From the NCBI GenBank assembly GCA_034620365.1, contig JAQGEQ010000048.1, positions 1,116,001 to 1,180,000 of the forward strand: a stretch of DNA of 64,000 nt, given 5' to 3'. Each line of letters opens with the position of its first letter. Within the stretch, counting starts at the first letter, position 1. The position numbers and the translations under genes were made by a program. The DNA comes from Pegea sp. RAD2-039 (Eukaryota; Chordata; Thaliacea; Salpida; Salpidae). A model generated the notes under the pieces. It worked only from the letters and a program-made list of their open reading frames with translations. It did no database searches and was not told where the DNA came from. This document shows positions 48,468-58,338 of this stretch, in pieces.

Positions 48468-49559
48468 ATGGCACAAGTTACAAATGAAGAAAAAAATCAC
48501 CCTGAAGAATTTAAAAATAGAATTTTTCAAGAGGCTGAAATTTTAGTAAAAGAATTTTTTCCAAGAAAAGTTGCTGAGCTTGATCAACTATTGAGTAGAA
48601 ATGACTTTAATTTATCAAATATCAAAGAAGTTCAAAAGTCAACAGCCAAAACACTACAAAATTTAACTTCGCTATCTAATGTTGTTGGAGAAGGCGATAT
48701 AAGAGCAAAACCGGATGTGATTTTTACTACAAATGACTATGTCGTGAGACTTATTGAAGCAATTAAGCCAGAAATTGTCTGTTTACTTGAAGCTATTAAT
48801 ACACTGAGGGTTTGGGTAATACTTTTGATACCAAAAATTGAAGATGGTAACAACTTTGGCGTTGAGGTAGATTCAATTTTACATATTTTCTTGTTTTTGA
48901 CTAAGCTTGATAGAAAATGAAATAATTATAATAAAAAGTATTTTAATATAAGGTTGTTATATATGTATACAGTTCTGTATAATATAGTTTTATATTCAAT
49001 TTATTAATTTATTGTTAATAGCGATAAATATTATTTTCAAAACTATGTATTATTACAAACACTATAATTTCTAGTTAGTAGCTTAAATTAGAAAAGTAAA
49101 TTTCATTTAAGTAACAACTATATAAGAACTTACATCTATATAATAATATATTACATTTATGATTTCAATTTTTTTAATAAAAAACTTCTTTTAAATAAAT
49201 TTAAAAATTGGTATAATGAAACTAAACGCCTACTAAAATTTTTCAATATACCTTCACAGGTTCAGGAAGAAACATTAGGAGAGCTCCGTGTCGTTGAACA
49301 AGACTTAGCGTCAAATCAAGAACAAATCGCTTCCTACTTTCTTGCTAGAGCAAAAGTTATAAGCCAAATAAGCAAACGGCCAGGTGTCAAAGACTATGCC
49401 CGATTTATAGAAGAAGAAGATGAAAAACAGTTTGTTAGTTTACGACTAATGGTTGCTGAGCTAAGAAACTCATGCTCTTCCATACATGACTTGATTCAGA
49501 AAAACAAAGATAAAATAATAACTCCTCGTGGACATAATGTAATCAATAGTATCTATTAA
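48468..49559 (+). CDS. PSME3: Proteasome activator PA28/11S subunit (2 exons, 232 aa)
   Basis: Subunit of the ring-shaped 11S activator that opens the 20S proteasome gate and promotes ATP-independent peptide breakdown. Exon 1 is 48468-48866 and exon 2 is 49260-49559, joining in phase 0. Exon 1 has the PA28 N-terminal helix (AEILVKEFFPRKVAELDQLL) and the activation loop PKIEDGNNFGVEVQE, which crosses the splice junction and is nearly identical to the vertebrate one. Exon 2 has the helix SYFLARAKVISQISKRPGVK and LRLMVAELRNSCSSIHDLI. The tail PRGHNVINSIY ends in a tyrosine like all family members, but its PRG resembles the alpha/beta paralogs. The basic KKRR nuclear signal of vertebrate gamma is not visible in the linker. 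Invertebrates usually have only the gamma type, so the symbol follows that expectation; the paralog type is not proven. Confidence 0.9.
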
Positions 49560-49567
49560 GCTGAGAG

Positions 49568-49573
49568 AATAAA
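49568..49573 (+). other. Candidate poly(A) signal of the PA28 gene
   Basis: AATAAA nine bases after the stop codon, followed by another overlapping A-rich hexamer. This repeats the very short 3' end seen for the epoxide hydrolase gene. Confidence 0.4.
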
Positions 49574-49680
49574 AATAAAATAATTAAATGATTTCAATCA
49601 GCTTATATGTTTTTTTTTAATATAATACATTAGTAAAATATCAAACATACGTATTAAGGTTAGAAGTATGCCATAATTTC

Positions 49681-49850
49681 TAGTCTAAGCCTATACTCGA
49701 TCAAAAAATAAGCTTTAACTAACTGATGGAAATTACTTTTAATGAAACTTCAGATTACTTTATAGTCAAGCTATAACTTTTGTTTCCATGAGGAAAAAGA
49801 TATTTAAACTTTATAAAGGTTGTTTTATCAGAAATAAAATGCCCATCTTT
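49681..49850. repeat. Unclassified dispersed repeat, copy B
   Basis: Second copy of the repeat at 41291-41480, in the same orientation, with its first block (TAGTCTAAGCCTATACTCGA) identical to copy A. By eye about three quarters of positions match across the rest, with a gap of several bases after GATGGAA. It lies just past the end of the PA28 gene, while copy A lies upstream of the epoxide hydrolase gene. Confidence 0.7.
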
Positions 49851-50739
49851 GTGAAGATAAAAACGTTCAATAAAAACTCCCAAATGTAATTTCTTTTTTA
49901 CTTATTTAAGACATGGCTGCAAATTGTACAGCTCTAAATGCAAACACAATATGTCTGCAGAGAACTAAAAGTAATAAAGTCCCAAATACTACAATTCAAC
50001 ATAATTGATACCGAAAAATCAGAACACAGCAAAGACATGACACAGTTAATGAACTCCAAGAAATACAAAGCAAATAAAAAAATAAAATGGCAACACAATA
50101 AACTACTTGTCAACAAAATAACTCGAGTCATATTTTTTAAATTTAATTATAAAAGAAGTGATAGAATTTGCTATTGTGGTGAAATTTAGAAGAATTTTAG
50201 GTCATCGGAGATGAAATGCCAAGTATTTAATGACCAAACATAGGGAATTTTGTTGTTGTACAAATATAATTCCGGTGATGTTGAGTTACAGTTTGAAAGT
50301 TTACTAAGAGAAAAAAACATTTATCGTTGTCTAGTTTGAGTTGTATAAATTGTATAAATACGTCGGTAGACTCCAAGAAAGATTAAAAATTAAGTGGGTC
50401 AATAAGAAAGGGTTTAATATCGTAGATGAAGAGCATTAGACTCACAAAACTGTTTAGATTTGAAGAATAGTTTGTATAATCATTAATAAAAATATAAAAG
50501 AAAAACATGGCTTATCATGCTGTCTTGGTCGTACACAAATACAAATAAGCAAATTAGTTTTCGAAACAGTTTCGATATAATTCAATTAATTAAACTTTTA
50601 TAAAAAATATCAGTCGCAGATTTGTTCATGATTTATTGGGTAGTATTATTTTGAAATCATCATTCTTTTTGATTTAGTTTTAAGAACATCCTGTAAGAGA
50701 TCAATGAAAACTTTACAAAATATTATTTTTTTTCAAACT
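49851..50739. other. Intergenic, no gene supported
   Basis: AT-rich DNA with overlapping short frames on both strands around 49934-50189. Neither shows family similarity or splice structure, and they mirror each other, so I treat them as chance. Nothing else was recognised. Confidence 0.4.
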
Positions 50740-51081
50740 TTAACAATTTGTGCTTTCAAATTTGTTTTTAAATGTTTTTTCAAACATTTTTTCTTCTTTA
50801 CTTGACTCTTTTATCCATAGTTTTATATCATCAATTTTGGATGAAAGTTCTTTTTGTGTTTCTATTTTTTCTTGATGAGCTTTATTTAGTTGATTGAGTT
50901 TGTCCATCAAACATTTGATGTCATTTTGTAGCAATCTTTGTGCTTCATACATAATTCCTAAGTCTTTTTCTATCTCACATTTATTTTCTTTCAGTTTTTT
51001 CAATTTCTTTTTGAAAATTTTCATCTTCTTTTCAATGTAGTACTTTACTAATTGGTTAGTGCTTTGTTTATTAAATTTCAT
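50740..51081 (-). CDS. Small coiled-coil protein, hypothetical (113 aa)
   Basis: A single open frame with start and stop and very high Lys, Glu, Ile and Leu content. From about residue 15 to 100 it shows heptad-like spacing typical of one long coiled coil (KKLKKLKENKCEIEKDL, then DIKCLMDKLNQLNKAHQEK). There is no signal peptide or membrane segment. It lies between the 3' ends of the PA28 and SPAG8-like genes. I do not recognise the family; a loose likeness to the TSG101 stalk (TQKELSSKIDD) is not enough to name it. It could be a one-exon gene or the last exon of a longer gene. Its codon content differs from the surrounding noncoding DNA, which is the main reason to list it. Confidence 0.5.
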   Translation of the reverse strand: MKFNKQSTNQLVKYYIEKKMKIFKKKLKKLKENKCEIEKDLGIMYEAQRLLQNDIKCLMDKLNQLNKAHQEKIETQKELSSKIDDIKLWIKESSKEEKMFEKTFKNKFESTNC

Positions 51082-51631
51082 CTTTAAAAAAATTTGAACT
51101 TGGTTTCTACTTTAAGCTAATAAGCAACTCTAAATAGTTTTTATTTCTTTATTACAATGTGACGTTTGAAGTATAATTGTTACATAGCAATAATATCAAA
51201 GAATCATTTTTTATCGATTTTCTAAATTTTATATAATATAGAAGATTCTGATATCATATTTCATCCAATATTAAAGTTTGAAACATTTTGTTGTAAACTA
51301 AAATACAAATTTTCATTTAACAATTCCTGATGCTCCTTAAAATATCTATTAAAGTATTTAGTCGATTTTTCATTATGAAAAAAGTAAACAATGTTATCTC
51401 TAAAGACTCAAAAGTTAAATGTAAGCTTAATCTTACCAAAATAATACTAAAATTACAATAAGAGTTTAAAACTAATACAAATCAGTGTATAGATATTTGT
51501 GTATTTCAATTCTTATCTAATCGTTTTTATCAAAGATGCATTTTGCAAAAAATTCTTATAAGTTATAAAGTGAGTTTATGAAGAAAACCACTATCATTAT
51601 TTTTATAGAGATTTGTTGAGTATATTTTCAG
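51082..51631. other. Intergenic between the coiled-coil ORF and the SPAG8-like gene
   Basis: About 550 bases of AT-rich sequence. It should contain the 3' UTR of the SPAG8-like gene on the minus strand and perhaps the promoter of the coiled-coil ORF. No element was recognised. Confidence 0.35.
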
Positions 51632-53053
51632 TTATTGAATAGTTTTATTGATGTCTAAATGTAAAGAATGATGAAAGTCATCTGATATGGGGGCTGTAAA
51701 GGAATTGTTCTTCTTAAAGCAATCTTCTTTTCGCTTAATCTCTGATACTCCCTACGAAAACAGATAAAAATTATCAATACATTTTATTAGCTACATGTAT
51801 TATAAAAGTTCTTTATATTTTAGTACATGCTAAATAGTAAGTGCTTCAAAGAATCACACTAAATTTATTTTTCATTTGGAAGATAACCAGTTTCAGAAAC
51901 AAAAATGGCAGAATATATAAATTGAAATTATATGTAAAGATTTTCTTTGATATTTTTACAAAGAGATTAATATTGCAGAAGTTATGTGAAAAAAATTTTG
52001 CTTACATGTATCCTATCAGCATTTTCTGACCAAAATGAAACACAAGTTTCAGTATTCAAGTCATGTTTCTGTAATAATCAATATTTTATTAAACTATTTG
52101 TATATCTAAGGTTACATGAAATATACATTAAGAAATTTGTATGTAATTTCATAAAACAATATTTGTAATATTAATCAGTCAATAAAATAAGAGTAAAAAC
52201 TTTATTGATAAGTGACTCACTTGTTTTGGAGTAGGAAGAACAGATTCAAAACCAGGAACACCATATCCTTCTTTATAAATTGTACCATACTCAAGTACTT
52301 TTTCTACTTTCATTTTTTCAGCCTCTTTTGCTGCTTCTAGTTCTTGACTAGAGAACGTTAGTTAAGTTTCATTAAAATGTACAGAATCTATGATTTCATC
52401 AAAAAATATTTGCTGAATAAAACCTTATTTTGATCTTCAGTGCTTTTTCAATAAGTTCCTGCCTTAATCCTTTAATTCTGGTTTGATTAAATTTAGGTTT
52501 ACTATAAGAGGCTTTGGTGCTTGAAACTTTTTTCATCTTATCATCAAAATTGACTGAAAAAATCCCTTTGTTACCGTTCTTGAGAAGTTTTGCAGCATTT
52601 TGTTCTGGGTCAGTTAAACCTTCTGGGTCGTAGGGGCGTACTTGTCTCTAAAATCATGTTTAGAGTACAAATGAATTGACATTCAAACTTTTGGTAATTT
52701 TATTTTAATTTACCACATATCTTAAAATTGTCAAGTTAATCATTAAACAGTTTGTAACTTTATTTATTTCAATATCTTAATTACAATCATTTGATCAATA
52801 AAAATAACTTAAAGAAACATTTAAAACATTAAAAAATCATAAGCATTTTCATAGTGTAAAAAATAAGAAAATAAATAAAATATTTTTATAATATTTTAAA
52901 AAGTATAAACAAAAAGGCAATATTAATAATAACTAACTAAGGAAATAATAAAAAATTATAAAAATTGTTTAAAATTACTTCTTCCACCCAATTTCCACTT
53001 AAAGTTTGTCCATTTTTATTCAATTTACGTGGTCTTAACTTTAATGGAATCAT
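51632..53053 (-). CDS. SPAG8: SPAG8-like axonemal microtubule inner protein (4 exons, 181 aa)
   Basis: Exons on the minus strand are 53053-52979, 52647-52424, 52347-52221 and 51751-51632; they join to 182 codons in frame including the stop. The N-terminal motif GNWVEER, then LRQELIEKALKIKISQEL in the middle and CFKKNNSFTAPISD near the C-terminus follow the order I recall for vertebrate SPAG8 (NWVEER; a long helix ending in an EKxLxxKISEE-type motif; FRKNASFSTPI). SPAG8 lies inside the doublet microtubules of motile cilia and sperm tails, so a ciliary role is inferred. The protein is much shorter than human SPAG8, which has a long variable N-terminus, and matches only the conserved C-terminal part. 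Every intron uses GT..AG. The assignment is from memory of the family. Confidence 0.65.
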
Positions 53054-55011
53054 TTATCTACTTTTGCATTTAAAAAAATATCTTAAAAATAAAGTTTAAC
53101 AAAATCAAAGAAACTTATTTTCGACTCAATTTTCAATAAATCCTGAATACATAACCAATCATACATTTAATCAACATTTAGAGATAATTTTCAAAATTTA
53201 AATAAATTTTAACAGATGTCGTTTATATTTTCATAGAAACTACATCATCACAGTAAGTCAAGTAAAATTGGCATTTTCCCAAAAATATGATTTTTATAAA
53301 AGCTTTAAATAAAAAAAATCAACTTAAGCAAAAATATTGCCAGTAGAAATGATTATTATATAGTTCTTATGAACTAACTCAAGCATCGTGAAAGCCATAG
53401 TTACTGTACAGCAACCGCAAGCAACAAATTTGGCTTTATTTTCATTAGTGAATTTTTTTTATCATCTATAAGGAAAAACAAGCGAAAAAATGTATAAGTA
53501 AAAATGTTTATTCATTTATATGAATATATAAAAGCTATGTTAAGAAAATTAGTTTTTTTAATTAGATGCCTTCAATAAACAACATTTTTTAGTTTAAATA
53601 ATAAGCCTAAAAATTATATACAAAGACAAATCTAAATTTATTTAATAAAAAAATTTCGATAATAAATGGATAACTAACCTTATAATGACATAACTTTTAA
53701 GCTATGGTATATTTTCTAAACGGTTGATCTGAAAATGTTAGCTAATGTATCGAGTTGATCTGGCAGTTTTGAATTTTTTTATCAATCAGTCAAAATTGCT
53801 AGATTTAGTACATAATGTAAAAATATAAATTTTGATCTAAAACTGGAAAAATCAAGTTTAATGATAGATATCAAATGCTAGATCTTATCAAAGTCAGTGA
53901 AATTCGTTTATGAATCCTTAGTTGCATTTAGTTACTATAATTTATAAAAGTTTATTGACATAAGCAAAGCTGCTATTTTAATCAACATTTGTTTACCATT
54001 TTACACTGCCAGAAAGAAATTTGTATATTCATTTATTATCTATAATTTTTTAGAACAAAAAGAGGAAGCAAGATGAACTTTAGCAAAATTTCTGTTTCAA
54101 GTAGACGTCCCTATAGATAATTTCGTTACAAATATATGGCACGAAGACTAAAAGAGCTACATCGCAAATGTAGCTACATTGCAAAAACATTGAAAAATTC
54201 TCAAGAGTGTAAACATCAACTTCAAATCAGTTTAATTAACAATAGGCCATACTAAGGTATAAGAGTGAATAGAATGAGTTTAACGGCAATCATGAAAGAA
54301 ATTGGAGTATTCCTAATTTTATAAACACAAACCTGAAGCTGCAAAAATTGCTTTAAATTTTTTAAGAAAGAGGAAAATTAAATTCGGCAATTTTGTGTTA
54401 AGTGTTTAAAAGACTGTCTTTTCAGTATGTTTAATAGTTGAAGGTTGCTCTGACATATGATAAATGGTATCTCTATTGTCTCAACAGACATCTTTATCTG
54501 GCTAAGATTAAACCAAAAAATAATTTATAGTATAAGCCAGCAGCTAAGTTAAGATGTATGTCCTTATTAAAAAAATATTTTGTTATCAGCTAACTATACA
54601 TATAAGCTAGAAACTCAACTATTTTTGATTTTATACTTTTTTTCCAAAATACTTCTGTAGCGATTTTATTTAAACTGAATATTCAAACACTATGTTGATT
54701 AATTCAAAAATAAAATCAATCAGAAATTTTTCAAAAACAAAATTTTTGTTTTAATTTACAATAAGTAACAAAAGTTCACGAGAAAGTAAACAGTGTTTTA
54801 TAATTTTTTACAAAAATTTAAACAAAATTACTATGTTTCAGATAAAGTTAAGTTGGGTGTTTTTGGCTTTTATGACGTAATTAAGAATCATTACTTAAGT
54901 GATAACGATCAATATAGTAGCTTAGAAAGAATTAATCTCATTAATTAACAGGTTTCCAAAAGTAAGAAACTTCTAAAAACATAATAAATAGCTTCAAAAG
55001 TTGTTTGCATC
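53054..55011. other. Divergent intergenic region, no gene supported
   Basis: Lies between the starts of the SPAG8-like gene and the 191-residue gene, so it should hold both promoters. A minus-strand stretch at about 53470-53380 is less AT-rich and can be read as a short exon-like piece after a TTATAG acceptor, but I cannot connect it. At 54126 a short plus-strand frame (MARRLKELHRKC) is also unconnected. No repeat was recognised. Confidence 0.4.
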
Positions 55012-58000
55012 ATGGGCAATTGTTTTGAAAACTCAAAACCACCGTTTAAGGTGAGATTATTAGGTACTTAAGATAACTCGTACTCACCATTTAAGTTGTT
55101 ATTATTCATACATTCTACCTAACAAATATCCAAAGAAAGAGAAAGATGAAATTTGTAAATAAAGACTTTAATAAAAAATATGAGTTTATAATAATTATAT
55201 AAACTTCTAACAACTAAGTATAGTAACTTAAAATCTAAAAACGATATTTTAAGATGAATATAATCAAATAAAGTATAACTCAATTACAGTTTTTATTTTG
55301 CGTTGCTTTAAAGCATTTACATGTGGATGATATCTAAAGTAATTATTGTTTATACCAAAATGTAAAATACCAAATTACCGATTTCGTATTTTATAAAAGT
55401 TTTGATAAAGTTTTGTTTGATCTATATCACTTTAATATGTGCCAGCCTTATTGTTGACATTAATATTTAAGATTAATTATTTATTTAGGTATCCTTTTTT
55501 GGGCAGAAACATAAAACATATGCTGAATTAAAAAAGGCACATCAGAAGAAAGTAAGTGAAAACTTAATTTGAAAACCAGATTCGATATAAAAATTGTTCT
55601 AAAAATTTGTATGTCTAGACATAAACAATTAGTTTTAAAGTTGCAAAAATAATAATCTAGTTTAATAAGGTTTATTTTCAGAAGTTTTTTGCAACTACTT
55701 TTTAGTTTTAAATAATATTTTTTTAGACCACTCATAAATATAAAGTAGCTGAAAAAGGCTTCTTCATTGGACATTGAAACAAGCTGTATATTCTATTTTT
55801 TTATTTATATTTTAGGTGATGAACAAAAAAATAAGAAGTAGATATGAATATGCAAAATATAGAAGATTACGTTATCAAATGTCCAAAAATTCAGCAAATG
55901 CAAGCGAAAAGGCTGTATGTTGTGTTAATTTAATAATTGAAAAGAAACCTTCTGTAATCTATTTTGATTTACTATTTTTTTAGTTAATTAGTTTTACTTT
56001 AATTCTATTTGAAATAGCTTAAGCTACTACGTGAATAATAGTAGAAATATTGAATGAAATCAGTTTTTGATCTTTGCTACAATCAAATAGTTTGTTCAGA
56101 TTGTTTTCATTTTTTTGTTACAAACTGTTATTTTCTCACAACAATAAGTTGTCAGAATTGACAGCTATTGTATAAAGCATAATAAAAAATCAGCAAGTTT
56201 TGTTTTTAAATAAGATTTCTAAGGTGAGAATTAATCAAGTGTACTAGAATTTTTATTTTTTTACAGAATTAAATATAAATTGCTAGTAAAATTAATCGTT
56301 TAAAACCTAAAGATAAATTACAGCAAGTTTTTGTAAGGTTTTTAAAGTGATCAATAAATATGAAGTTGAAAACACTAGCTGCAATCATTCTATTTTTGAG
56401 CACATGTTTTTTATTAAGAAATTTCTTTATTTGAAGTGGTGTTCTTCCAAAATGTCGATCACTCATACTATTTAAATAATTAATCGCCAAATTGGCGGAA
56501 TACTATGTTATAGGTAATACAAGTCTAGCACATAAAATATAATGCTTCAAGCCTGAACCTTTTTGCTTTGTATCTGTTGTAAATATAAAATATTTAGTTT
56601 TACAGTCAGGCTTATTAGAAATTTACTTTGAATAAAGAAAAAAAATATTCATGATGATTAAAAAAGAAAAAAACTCTAAAATATTTATGAATTCAATCAT
56701 GGCTTTGACTTTTCCAAAGATAATAAAATTAACTTATTATAGTTTTCTTGCAAACAAAAGAAATAAGATTTGTTTCAATCGTTAAAAATAATTTGCTTAA
56801 TTTTGCAGATTGTAAAAGGGAACAGATATACAAGATTAAAAAATCCAAAAATGTTAAAGACACTACATCCACAAAGCATCCCTGAAACATATCAAGAAGT
56901 CGATGATTATGAAGTAAGCTTCTTAAAAGTTTAGCAAATAAGGATTATTATAACAAAGCTTTTCGAGAAGAAGATGAGTAAATATTTTCCAAAAGAGTTT
57001 TTGAATTTAGTTTTGACTTCACACTTTTAAGAATACAACAAATCCACGCAAAATGATCAAACATTGGAATGACATTCAGTTCATTTTTCATAAAAAGTTA
57101 ACTTTGTAAGGAAGCTTTAAGAAAAGAAAATTAATTAAGATATTCTCTGAAAAATTAAAAACTGTGCAAATATATAAAATCAGTTTTGTTTTTGTGTTCT
57201 CTTTTGATTTTATTGGTGGGTTTTGCTAATACTAATATTCAGTTCCAGTTGTTATTTATATTTGTACCGATTTTTAAAACATATTTTGAGGTTGTTATTG
57301 TCATGTTTAGTAGTCCAAAAAAGGTCATGTTTGCTTCACTCATAAACTTTTGTGCAAGCTATGTGTTGCATATGAGTCACCATCTTTCAGTTGACATTCG
57401 ATCTTTTAATGAATATAAAAGATGATAAAACATATTTGCAAGTGTTCAAGTTCTTTCATATCTTTTCTAGAAAAGCTCGATGTTTAAAACGGTTAAAATA
57501 TTTCAAGAGTAAAAGTTTATTTACAACTATAGTTAAAATGTTCATGGTTTGATAAAATAAATTTAATGATTCCATTAACAAGCGATATAAAACAAAAATA
57601 TTTCAACAAGATAAAAATCTAAATTAAGTATGTATATAAAATTGTATTGTTGTCTGTATCACAACAAATGTTTTTCGCTTCAAGCAAAAATGTGATGACA
57701 AAGTTGTTTTTTAGTGCAGACAATTTGTTATATAAATACTTTGCCTTTAATCTGTTTATCTTTTAACTTTCGTCACATAAGTTTCTTTATTAAGTTTTTC
57801 ATGTGCTCAAAAATATGTCCTTCATATAATATTGTTCTTCTTTATTTGAATAGTAAAGTATATCAAAACTCATTTATTGTTATCACCTACTAATTTTAAT
57901 CTTATGTAATTTGAGTTGTTATTCTAGGGAGAGTTGAACAATGTCGTGGAACTTTATGTTACAAGTCTTATAGAACTGTCACTAAGAAAAGTTCACATAA

Positions 58001-58338
58001 AAACCAACAGTCGATATTTTGTTGACATTGATAACAAGGTTACACAACTTCTTGATACCATCACCACCTCTTTAAACAGCAATCCGTTGCAGACCCTGGT
58101 AAGATACGAATAAAGTATTGTTTGCTTATATTTTCATCTAAAGTATTTTGAAAACTTTATTTCTTAAATTTTAATTTCTTTTACACAAGTATTATAATCG
58201 CTTATAAAGATAATAAGGTTACAACAACTTAATTCTTAGGAAAAACGTCATGAAAGTCTTATTGAAGATTATGTCTGGAAGCTCATACGCATATCCATAC
58301 TGGTTGTTCAAGCTTCTAAACCTTATTCGATCACGTAA
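55012..58338 (+). CDS. Unrecognised protein with N-myristoylation signal (6 exons, 191 aa)
   Basis: Exons 55012-55050, 55489-55551, 55816-55914, 56809-56913, 57928-58098 and 58240-58338 join through GT..AG introns that are all phase 0, giving 191 residues and a stop. The start MGNCFENSKPPFK has Gly2 and Cys4, the pattern of N-myristoylation plus palmitoylation, so a lipid-anchored protein at a membrane is likely. Residues about 14-75 are very basic and Tyr-rich (KKIRSRYEYAKYRRLRYQ). Residues about 103-191 look helical (GELNNVVELYVTSLIELSL, then VWKLIRISILVVQASKP). There is no signal peptide or recognised domain. Six consecutive in-frame exons with consistent splice sites in AT-rich DNA make a real gene likely. 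Long introns of 0.9-1.0 kb could hide further small exons. I cannot name a family. Confidence 0.65.

Noticed and set aside
53330-53470. Exon-like, less AT-rich patch upstream of the SPAG8-like gene
   Set aside because: It can be read in two frames with one acceptor but joins to neither neighbouring gene; kept only as a remark.
54126-54260. Short plus-strand frame MARRLKELHRKCSYIAKTL as a Tc1-type transposase start
   Set aside because: Only about 40 codons, no catalytic residues and no inverted repeats nearby.
56269-56490. Minus-strand ORF with DRHFGRTPLQIKKFL, suspected transposase
   Set aside because: No second motif, no terminal repeats and no further frames; the resemblance is too weak.
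57186-57425. Plus-strand ORF of 79 codons in an intron of the 191-residue gene
   Set aside because: It is hydrophobic with low-complexity codons, has no acceptor in frame with the neighbouring phase-0 exons, and no similarity.
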